From Xestospongia bergquistia (Eukaryota; Porifera; Demospongiae; Haplosclerida; Petrosiidae), in the NCBI GenBank assembly GCA_963965975.1, contig OZ014414.1, forward strand, positions 5,617,501 through 5,681,500: DNA of 64,000 bases, read 5' to 3'. The notes below the pieces were generated by a model. It was not told the DNA's origin and did no database searches. It worked only from the letters and a program-made list of their open reading frames with translations. The position numbers and the translations under genes are program-made. Positions 55,698 through 64,000 of this stretch are shown here, piece by piece (within the stretch, counting starts at the first letter, position 1; every line of letters starts with the position of its first letter).

Positions 55698-56997
55698 GCT
55701 ATGCGGTATATACAAACTTATAAAGTTCCCGGGTACGCACGTGCTTCCATGCTGTTAGAAATGAATGAAAAGTTCAAGGCTAGCTTAAAAGAGAGTGGTA
55801 TCACCGACTCTACAATAAGTACTTTGATAGTCCAAGACATCTTATCAAAGGATATTTTGTCTTCTTTGAATGATGAAGAATTTAAATTACTTCAGTGTCA
55901 GCTAACAGTCGGTCAAGTGTGCATTCTAAGATTATACAAAAACAAAGTTAATGAACTGACTCCATCAAAAGTACAGTCAGGAGGAAAAGGTAAGTATTTG
56001 TGATAGTTACAATTGATGTAAATCTCGCATGTAGTAAATATTATGCCAAAAACAAAAGAAGAGCTTTTTTCACAGTACAAGAGAGTAATGAACAACAAAA
56101 AAAGAATTGGCAGTGACACACCTGGTAATTCTAAAGGAGGCATATTAGGTGTATGTATTATATTACTTAATAGTATTGTCTATTGTATTGACTATCAATT
56201 TTAGATACATTTTGGAGGAATGAGTTATGACTGTGAGTTGGAAAGAGGTGTGTGAAAATATAACATTGCTCCTCCATGTGTTGTTAACCTACTAAAATGT
56301 GCTACATACAATAATATAATAAAAAAGGGCAAGAGATATTTTTCAAGGACTGTTCTTCAGATATAAAAGACTATTACTTATCTGGTACAGCTGGGATTCC
56401 TTACAATATTGAGGATTAGGATAACTGGACACTGGTAGATTTTATGAAATCACATGGATTGGTTCCTAGCAAATTTAGACTTTATATTGTGTCCAAGAAA
56501 ATAAGGCAATTTTTTATAATTATGTCAATCTCAAGGTAATTTTAGGTATTAAATAAGAGCAAAGAGTATGTGGAGCTAGAGGATAAATCTGAAGTCATGA
56601 TCATTGATGTTGAGGATCATTGATATTTTTTTGTTAATCATTATGTTTACTTTTAGGAGGAAATTGTACCAATAGATGAGGTAGCAGATGGTTATGATGA
56701 GGAGACTCCTCCTCCTTTACTTAAATTATGCGAAAGTAAGATTTCTTTACTGTTAACTGTGTTAATTAAATCTGTGTATAGGAAAAACAGTACCTCAGGA
56801 AACTTTGTGCAATTCATGTGGCAGATCATTCTTAGCTCCAGTTCCTGTGTCACTTGCCAGATGGTGGTGTTGTATGCTATGCTAATCCAATTACAGACTG
56901 TCCACTGTGTGATAATCTCTTTGGGGCTTCTTGGAATGTTGATTTCATGGAAGATTTGGCCTTTATGAAAACTGATTTAAAATCAACTGAATATTGA
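55698..56997 (+). CDS. Accessory gene: small helical domain plus CXXC zinc domain
   Basis: Exon 1 is 55698-55989 after a strong acceptor (TTTTTTTCAG). It encodes an all-helical stretch (LKESGITDSTISTLIVQDIL, SSLNDEEFKLLQCQL) reminiscent of SAM-like domains. Later pieces are about 56082-56151, 56204-56246, 56327-56560 (IFFKDCSSDIKDYYLSGTA, with a TAG after YNIED), 56658-56734 (VADGYDEETPPPLLKLC) and 56780-56997. The last holds CNSCGRSFLAPVPV and, after a one-base frame change near 56853, CYANPITDCPLCDNLFG, then TGA at 56995-56997. Two CXXC pairs suggest a zinc ribbon. One stop and one frameshift make this copy doubtful. Its position inside the inverted-repeat unit suggests an accessory role in transposition. 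Confidence 0.5.
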
Positions 56998-57054
56998 GTT
57001 ATAAATTTATACATTAGTTGTGTTATGAATGTATACATTAGTTGCAGTCTAATA

Positions 57055-58835
57055 CTAATAGTCCTCCATGTCAACAAGCAATAAACTAAAGAGCTCCATT
57101 GCATCCAATACATTTCTAGGTTGCTGAAGTGAATGTTCCACCATACCATACTCTTCAAATTCTGTACTGCATATCTTAAGAGGCAGGCCATATGTAGATT
57201 TAGCATACTCAAAGAGGTCCTTACACTTATAATCAATAGTACCTAAATTTAAGTTTTCATTGTAAACACAGAGATGTCATCATGAATCCATACTTACCTG
57301 ACTGCTCTGGTAAGAAAAATAATATCTCTGGAATACCTCCAGGGGTTTCAGCTCTTTTACTTGGACATATGTTGTGATATTCCACTCATTAAAAAGATTT
57401 CTCAACTCAATTCTGATGACTGGAATAAAACAATCTAACTGCTCTAATACAAAAAAGCAATATCTATAGCCTATAAATAGAATATTGATGTCAACAGTAA
57501 ATTGAAATGTGTATTGTTAAACCAATAATGTGGAGTTTCCCCTATTTCGGTATACGAAAACAGAAAATATTAAAACTTACATGTGCTGATCTAAAGAGTC
57601 ATCCACACAACCAGATGAGATTAAATCCTGTTGAAATTACAGCATTATAGTAAATATTTTGTTATACTTACTTTAAAAGAATGTGATCCACCAGTCAGTT
57701 AATCGAGTACGCAAATATGACCACCATGCTTCTATCCTCTGTGGTACATTAAAATAACACTATAACATTAATGAGAAAAAAAATACAAACCTGATTAGAG
57801 CTTGACCTTACATACCTAAAACTCTTTTCACCAGCAAAGTCATCAGTGTGATTGCTACGTAAAGATGGATGAAGAAAACATATAATACTATTTTCTGTTC
57901 CGCGATCGGTGTGCAAGATACAAGGAAGACCTGTAAAATTTCAGTAAATTTAAGAGTGATTCACAAACAAACTTACCATTTAAACATTCAATAGCATCAA
58001 AATAGTGTTGTGCGACAATTTGTGGACCATTATTAGAAGACCCACAAGCCATCCATATGATTCTTCTAGAATATCTATAAATTAATTAAGGTTATATGTA
58101 GTGACGATTTAGGATAACAAATTACCCATCAATACAACCATGAATGGTGATTCCAAATGGTTTTAGCTTGTCATATCTGTCACAATGCCAGATAAAATTG
58201 GGGCCCTTGAAGTAACAACAATTATTATTATTTAAGACATCAACACCAATCAAGTATATGAATTACCTTGCTCCTATAAACTCTACGCTTCAATCTGCAA
58301 CGTGATTGATCAAGAGATCCCTGTGGATCTAAAATTGGCAAGAGCATCATCGCTGTATCACTAATAAGTGTTATGAAACAGAGAATCAGAAATTAACATC
58401 AACTAACCATCTAACACTCATTTGATGTGTTATTTTGAGTCTATTCAACATACTTCTGTATCCTAAAAGTGAACCTGAGCCCTCTAACTCTTCCTATAGT
58501 AGAATATATATATTTCTCACTAGTAATTAATATATCAGCTCTACATCAATCAGATACCTTTACACACACAACATATTAACCATCCCAAAAAATTTACCTA
58601 GTCTGGCATTGCTACCCCTTCGCTAAGACAGAGGAATAAGCTGCAATATCAGACTAAATTTTACCGTAATAGCAGAACAAATAGATGGAATATCTGCCTC
58701 CTCTGCCAACGCACTGACTCCAAACTCATGTCTTAAGCGGCGAAGGTGCCTTTTACTAATTAAGTACTCATGTATTTGGAGAAGCCTTGTATGATTCCAG
58801 TAGATAGTCCCATCATGGAATAATATATAATTAAG
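57055..58835 (-). CDS. Integrase-core (rve-type DDE) transposase, about eleven exons
   Basis: Exons reading leftward: 58665-58835 (LLQIHEYLISKRHLRRLRHE, HTH-like), 58408-58493 (GYRSMLNRLKITHQ), 58267-58360 (PILDPQGSLDQSRCRLKRRV), 58126-58205 (WHCDRYDKLKPFGI, first Asp), 57977-58074 (YSRRIIWMACGSSNNGPQ), 57791-57930 (LHTDRGTEN, second Asp), 57672-57738 (RIEAWWSYLRTRLTDWW after NQ, the Glu helix), 57581-57627, 57298-57470 and 57055-57242 (end VDMEDY, TAG). Most junctions agree in phase. A one-base shift after LFNEWN near 57395 and an unclear junction at 57471-57580 are the only faults seen. The start codon is not identified. The family is multicopy in sponges and cnidarians; DNA strand transfer is its expected reaction. 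Confidence 0.8.
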
Positions 58836-58994
58836 TCATTACGTTAAAAAACCTGGAGACAGTGGCACTACGGCCCGAGTCCTCAGCACAAATCCTTAGA
58901 CACTGATAACACGTGCTTCCAATAGAAAAATGGCTATAGCAAACTGGCTATACCGTATTAGTCTAAATAATCTGAAATTAGACTTTGTGCGTAA

Positions 58995-59122
58995 ATTTTT
59001 TTGGAAATTTCCATTTTTAAATAGAAAGTACGAAATAAAAATCGAAAACTGCAAAGTAGAATATGAAATTACGAAGTTGAAATGGATGGCCACCTTCGGC
59101 TTCTGTAGTTTGCTCTTTGCAA
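58995..59122. repeat. Right inverted repeat of the integrase unit
   Basis: Reverse complement of 55480-55610, including TCGAAAACTGCAAAGTAGAA and CCTTCGGCTTC. Confidence 0.8.
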
Positions 59123-59214
59123 GGTGACACAGACACTCAGTGAATTTGATGATCTTTTGGGTGGGGCTCATTACATGGATTTTAATGACCACACCCATAA
59201 TAATCATAATCATA

Positions 59215-59219
59215 ATCAT
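59215..59219. repeat. Target-site duplication ATCAT, left copy
   Basis: ATCAT precedes the left LTR and recurs at 62914-62918 after the right LTR. The left flank itself is an ATAATC repeat, so the match is slightly less decisive. Confidence 0.8.
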
Positions 59220-59399
59220 TGTAATAAACTGTATTGATTATGTACTTTGGACTATTGTACTTTGGACTTGTACTTGTAAGTATTCAGTGGATATTTAAGC
59301 AATTGTATAGTTGTCTTTAACTAATTGAGTTCTGTGCTAGTATTGAGTTGTTTTCATTTGTGTTTAATAAGAGATATAACAATTGGCGACGAGGGTGAG

Positions 59400-62300
59400 A
59401 TGGCAGGTGTTCTGGGAAGGCTACAAGAATTTGATGCTATGCTGGAGCCGTGGGACCAGTATGTGGAAAGACTGGGTCATTTTTTGGACGCCACGTTGCA
59501 GATTTCGACACGTGAAGTGTCTGACTTGTGGTAAGACTGGCCAAGGTGTGTAGAATGGCCTGATAGACTCCCTGCTGGGCCAGAGAAATCTACTTCAAAG
59601 AGTAGACGAAACCACAGGCCACAACCAGTCAGACAGTTGACACAATTGCAAGAAAAGGAGGGACTTGACCTTGATGAATTTATAAACATCTAGGCAAGAG
59701 TGAGGATGCCATAGAACTGGAGGTATATATTGAGGGGAAGGTAGTGAACATGGAGCTGGATACTGGAGTGTCAGTGCCATTGATCTCAGAGGCCACATGG
59801 TCTAAATTATATTCCAAGAAGAAATTGCAAAAGACGACAACAATTCTCAGGACTTATACAGGAGAGAAGATACAGCCATTGGGTAGCTGTAGTGTGGAAG
59901 TTAAATATAAGGAAGAGGGTGCTATTCTACCATTATTAGTCATCAAAGGAAATGGCCCAAACTTGTTTGGTTGTAACTGGCTTCGATATATATGGATCGA
60001 TTGGAAGAGTATTCACATGGTTGGTAATGACAAGTTGCAGAATATTTTAGCAAAACATCAGAATGTTTTTGGAAAAGGCCTGGAACATCTCAGAGGATAT
60101 AATGCAAAAATACATGTCGAGCAAGAGGCTGTACCAAATTTATGAAAGCTCGCCCAGTTGCATATGCTATGAAAGAAAAGATTGAAAAAGAACTGGACAG
60201 ATTGATGTCATTGGGTAATTTAGAACCAATACAATTTTCAGAATGGGCATCACCCATTGTACCAGTTTTGAAGTCAGATGGTAGTGTCAGAGTTCGTGGT
60301 GATTTCAAGGTCACATTAAATTCAGTGTCAAAGTTAGACCGTCATCCAATTCCAAGAATTGAGGATCTCTTTGCCACACTCGGTGGAGGCAAGCTGTTTT
60401 CGAAGTTGGACACGAGCCAAGCATATCAGCAATTGGAACTTGATGAAGTCTCCAAGCAGTATTTGGTGATTAACACATACAAGGGGTTATTCCAATATAG
60501 GAGACTGCCATTTGGTATTGCATCAGCCCTGGCCATTTTTCAAAGAGTTATGGAAATTTTACTTCAGAATATTCCGGGAGTGATTGTATATATAGATGAT
60601 GTTCTTATTACTGGAAAGAATGATGAGAAACATATAAAATCACTAGACAGTATTAAAGCCAATTGAGGATGCGAGGATGTTGTTGAAAAGAGAAAAATGT
60701 GTATTCATGGCAAAGTCTGTGTCATATCTCAAACATATTATTGACTCTCAGGGATTACACATAACACAAGATAAAGTTGACGCAATTCTGTAAGCTCCTC
60801 CTCCCAAAAATCTTACCCAGTTAAAAACTTATCTGGGTCTTTTGACATATTATGGTAGATTCCTATCTAATATCTCAAAACATCTCTTTTCTCTCTATAG
60901 GTTGCTCCGGAAGAATACTCAATGGAGATGGTCAGAAGAAGAGTCAGATTTTCAAGAATCAAAGAAACTCCTTACATCATCAAATTTACTGGTTCATTTT
61001 GATCCGTCTCTTTCATTAATTTTGTCATGTGATGCCTCTATGTACGGGATTGGTGCAGTTCTTGCTCATCGTATGACAGATTGTTCAGAGAAACCAATAG
61101 GTTATGTTCACAGACCTTTACAGAATCTGAAAAACAATTTTTACAACTTAAAAAAGAGGGTCTGGCCTGCATTTTTGCAGTAAAAAAGTTTCATTCATAC
61201 CTATTTGGACACAAGTTCTTAATGTACACTGATAATTTGTCTCTGAAGTCCTTGCTTATTGAGAAGCAGCTAGTTCCAGTACAAGCAGGTGGTAGAATAC
61301 AATGATGGGCGTTGACCCTGGCTAACTATGAATATACGATGGCCTTTCGGCCTACTCATAAGCACAGCAATCCAGACGCATTGAGTCGACTTCCTACTGA
61401 GAATGTAGAGGTAAAAGAACCAGTACCAACCGAATTATTGAAATTAATGGAAGCCATGGACAAAATGCCAATCATGGCAGAAACTGTAAAAGAGTGGACA
61501 CAGAAAGATCCTTTATTAGCCAGAGTATACAGGTATGTTCAGTTTGGATGGCCAGAACATTGTTCAGTAGACTTCAAATCATTCAGTAAGCATAAATTGG
61601 AGTTGTCAACATTAAATGGATGCATTATTTATGGTTCTAGAGTTCTGATCCCATCTCAAGGTAGACAACAAATGTTAGCAGAGTTACATCAGGGACACCC
61701 AGGAGTGAATCGAATGAAGAGTTTGGCAAGAATGTATTTTTGGTGGCCTGGTTTGACAAAGGATATTGAGAAGTTGGTCAAAGAACGTGCAAAGTGTCAG
61801 GAAAACCAATCAAATCCTGCAATGGCACCATTAGAACCATGGACATGGCCAACTAGACCCTGGGCCAGAGTCCATGTGGATTATGCTGGTCCCTTCATGA
61901 ATTCTATGTATTTTATAGTGACAGATGCACACTCTAATTTTGGTAGAGATCATGAAAACGTCATCTACAACAACTATTCAAATGTTACAAACAATGTTTG
62001 CTCGTTATGGGTTGCCTCGTACTCTAGTATCGGATAATGGGACATGTTTTACAAGTCAGGAATTTCAAGATTTTTTGAAAGCTAATGGTATTCAACACAT
62101 CAACACAGCTCCTTATCATCCGCAGTCTAATGGACTGGCAGAGAGAATGGTACAAACAGTCAAGAAGGGGATGAAAAAGATAGCAAGTGCTACAGTAGAT
62201 ACAAAATTAGCTCAATTTTTGTTTTTTTTTATAGAATAACTCCACATAGTACTACAGGTCAATCTCTGGCAGAGCTAATGTTTGGATTACAGTTAAGCAC

Positions 62301-62731
62301 TAGATTTGATTTACTACATCCTAATGTACAGGAGAAAGTTCTCAAGAAACAAGACAAACAAAAGAAGTAAGTATTTTGATAGATTTGCTAAAGAGCGAAA
62401 ATTCTCAAGAGGAGATGATGTGTACATTTGGAATTTCTCACCGGGCAGTACAGTTAAATGGATACCTGGAGTCACAATGAAACAGATTGGTAGAGTTGTT
62501 TTTGGAGTTCGATTGCAAAACTCAATCATGATCGTTAAACGACATCAAAATCAAATTCAAGTTCGTATGTCAGATAATATTCCAGAATTAGAAATGACTC
62601 TTCAGTCCAATCCACAAGTTGAGTCTTCTGATTCAAGACAAGGGTCGGAACCTCGAGTCAGTACAGGTCCTCATTATCCCTCAAGAGTGAGGAGACCCCC
62701 TCAATGCTTTGCTGACGAGTTCTTTGATTAA
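59400..62731 (+). pseudogene. Broken gag-pol of the second Ty3/gypsy element
   Basis: Fragments in order: a short gag start (from 59400, about 44 codons, then stop); protease near 59744-60145 with DTGVS at the active site (Ala to Val) and LFGCNWL; RT 60142-60666 with YIDD intact; RT thumb/RNase H start 60842-61183 (SCDASMYGIG); RNase H end 61081-61305; linker, zinc domain and integrase first part 61312-62037; integrase core second part 61925-62239 (DNGTCF, SNGLAERM); C-terminal tail 62306-62731. Every border between fragments is a stop or a frame change, so no functional polyprotein can be made. Confidence 0.9.
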
Positions 62732-62744
62732 AGAGAGGAGAAAA

Positions 62745-62913
62745 TGTAATAAACTGTATTGATTATGTACTTTGGACTATTGTATTAATTGAGTACTTTG
62801 GACTTGTACTTGTAAGTATTCATTGGATATTAAAGCAATTGTATAGTTGTCCTTAATTGAGTTCTGTGCTAGTATTGAGTTGTTTTCAATTGTGTTTAAT
62901 AAGAGATATAACA
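62745..62913 (+). repeat. 3' LTR of the second element
   Basis: Paired with 59220-59381; carries a short insertion (TAATTGAGTAC) relative to it. Confidence 0.92.
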
Positions 62914-63139
62914 ATCATAATTTGAACTGTAAATTGTAGTAATCCCTTATTGGCTTACCTATCCTCCTATACTAACATTTTAACATGTAAATATGTATTA
63001 ATATTATAGAGTTCAGTTGTTCAATACTGGCTGTATTAATTTATATTCAAGGACTTTATCCTCTTATATTAATAGTGTGTGTATCATATGTTTGTTATGT
63101 TTGTACATAATAAATCCATCTTTAACAATAATACATCTA

Positions 63140-64000
63140 TTTTTAATCTGTAGTGACCACAATTATCTAATCTTGAAATTATCTAATGGCGGATCAAGTC
63201 AAAGTGAGCATGAGAATCTCACATTCTCTTGTGTCGCTCCCCCTATTACATTGGATACATTGGATAGGAGTGTCTATTATTATAATTCATTAGAACATGT
63301 TGTATATAAGAGAACATTAGATATTAATAGTCAAGATGAGGTTAGTAGAACTATCTATCTTTCTGTCAATTCAATTGATTTTATAGTTATTTGTTAAACT
63401 GGAATCTAATTTTAATCCGCTTGGATTTGGATATGATTGGATTACACATACATTATACATAGTTGGCTGAACCACTCAAGGAAAAACTAATATGTGGAGA
63501 GTATTCAGATTATATCGTGATGGTATTACAAGAATATTTAGCAGTAATAATGATGTTCCTTCTGATGTTCTGATCAATACCACCTGTGATATTTATATGT
63601 CATTACACTTGTACTGAATCTACTGATGAAGATTTGGACCTGTTCAATAAATTCCCACATAACAAATTGAGATTGAAAACGTAAAGTACTTTATACTTTA
63701 TGTTTAGTAGGTATGTCTCTCTCTCTCTCTTTCAATTCAGGTTTATTGATTGAGATGAATTTGGTAAAGTAGTACAGTTATAGATTTCCTAGGTCAAGGT
63801 ACAAGCCCACCCCTGTGGCCATTAAGACACTGAGGGCAGGCAGTACAGCTGAAGATCAGAGGAAGTTCCTATCAGAAGCAGCTCTAATAAGGTAATCATG
63901 TTTTGTTTATATTCTATTAGTTCATAGCTTTCTATTAAAGTAATTTTAATCATCTCAAAATTGTTAAGGTGTTAGGGGAGTGTCTTGATAATAATCCTAT
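63140..64000 (+). CDS. ROS1-like receptor tyrosine kinase, running off the right edge
   Basis: About 63150-63340 encodes a beta-propeller-like stretch (LDTLDRSVYYYNSLEHVVYK) of YWTD type. About 63400-63600 holds another in broken frames (WITHTLYIV, TNMWRVFRLYRDGITR). Exon about 63787-63891 carries the kinase beta-3 strand VAIKTLRAGSTAEDQRKFLS with the ATP-binding Lys and the alpha-C Glu (EAALI). After a 49-bp intron the exon from 63941 gives FNHLKIVKVLGECLDNNP and leaves the window. VAIKTL...GST and the VLGECLDNNP block resemble ROS1/sevenless. The Gly-loop region (EFGKVV, near 63755) is out of frame with the Lys exon by one base, and 63370-63620 has stops, so damage or base error is present. 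Confidence 0.6.
63717..63732. repeat. (CT)n microsatellite
   Basis: Eight CT dinucleotides in the intron before the kinase exons. Confidence 0.8.

Larger units (their letters stand above)
55480..59122. mobile_element. Inverted-repeat-bounded unit with DDE integrase and accessory gene
   Basis: About 120 bp at 55480-55610 recurs in reverse complement at 58995-59122 with few mismatches; shared blocks include GAAGCCGAAGG, TTCTACTTTGCAGTTTTCGA and TTTTATTTCGTACTTTCTAT. Between them lie two converging genes: a plus-strand gene with a small helical domain and a CXXC zinc domain, and a minus-strand gene for an integrase-core protein with recognisable D, D and E. This is the layout of a DNA transposon. 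No target duplication could be fixed. An inverted duplication of a promoter region is the alternative. Confidence 0.65.
59220..62913 (+). mobile_element. Second Ty3/gypsy LTR retrotransposon, older
   Basis: LTRs 59220-59381 (162 bp) and 62745-62913 (169 bp), both TGTAATAAAC...ATAACA, differ by several substitutions and small indels. A 5-bp duplication ATCAT flanks them. The internal region begins ATTGGCGACGAGGG, close to the primer-binding region of the first element, and ends with a purine tract (AAAGAGAGGAGAAAA). Domain order is gag remnant, protease, RT, RNase H, integrase. Gag is almost entirely deleted. Confidence 0.93.

Noticed and set aside
56877..57236. 119-codon minus-strand frame near the end of the integrase gene
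   Set aside because: The neighbouring frame joins in phase to the preceding exon and ends VDMEDY; this one is a shadow.
1..64000. tRNA, rRNA or CRISPR-like arrays
   Set aside because: I looked for tRNA B-box-like GGTTCRANYCC words, rRNA cores and evenly spaced identical repeats with unique spacers. The tandem repeats seen have no spacers, and no convincing tRNA or rRNA was found. A covariance-model scan was not possible.

Overview
The window is AT-rich animal DNA with short GT-AG introns (many of 45-100 bp). It carries metazoan gene families (NK-class homeobox, bHLH-zipper, CLPTM1, SIRT5-like sirtuin, Death-domain protein, BEN-domain protein, ROS1-like receptor kinase, fibrinogen-type secreted protein). 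Gene style, the fibrinogen/Cys-rich family and the abundance of tnp2-like, hAT and integrase-type transposon genes best fit a demosponge (Amphimedon-like). This is inference; no rRNA or species marker is present.

Layout. 0-2.3 kb: an edge exon, an NSRP1-like 3' exon and a six-finger C2H2 array, all on the minus strand. 2.8-7 kb: a graveyard of transposon genes (hAT, tnp2-like, integrase-core). 7.7-8.4 kb: a degenerate tandem repeat. 8.4-13.5 kb: scattered exons of unrecognised genes and a spectrin-repeat fragment. 13.5-14.2 kb: a truncated subtilase. 15.3-17.3 kb: an NK-type homeobox gene with a foldback element in its intron, and a Myc/Max-type bHLH-zipper exon. 17.7-24.6 kb: a CLPTM1 copy cut inside an exon by a young Ty3/gypsy element (5-bp target duplication). 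24.7-27.5 kb: a BEN-domain gene and an unknown 3' exon. 27.7-30.2 kb: a decayed tnp2-like gene. 32.4-34.9 kb: a dead copy of the Death-domain gene found at 52.6-55.4 kb. 37-38 kb: gag/protease remains. 38.3-39.3 kb: a fibrinogen-type secreted protein with a stop. 43.4-46.9 kb: a relative of that gene, dead, split by a 2.9-kb transposon with CACTG ends. 47.6-49.5 kb: SIRT5-like. 50.2-51.9 kb: a deleted hAT-like element. 55.5-59.1 kb: a two-gene unit between inverted repeats with a DDE integrase. 59.2-62.9 kb: a second, older Ty3/gypsy element. 63-64 kb: an RTK running off the right edge.

The two strongest candidates for something little described are the inverted-repeat unit at 55.48-59.12 kb (a near-complete DDE integrase converging on a gene encoding a small helical domain plus a CXXC zinc domain) and the CACTG-ended transposon at 43.86-46.78 kb (an intact SAMD3-like five-exon gene, opposite the spliced 3' end of a transposase-like gene, with clustered GTGTAAA subterminal motifs). 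Many genes carry single-base frameshifts, several in homopolymers. This could be decay or base-calling error and limits every intact/broken call made here.
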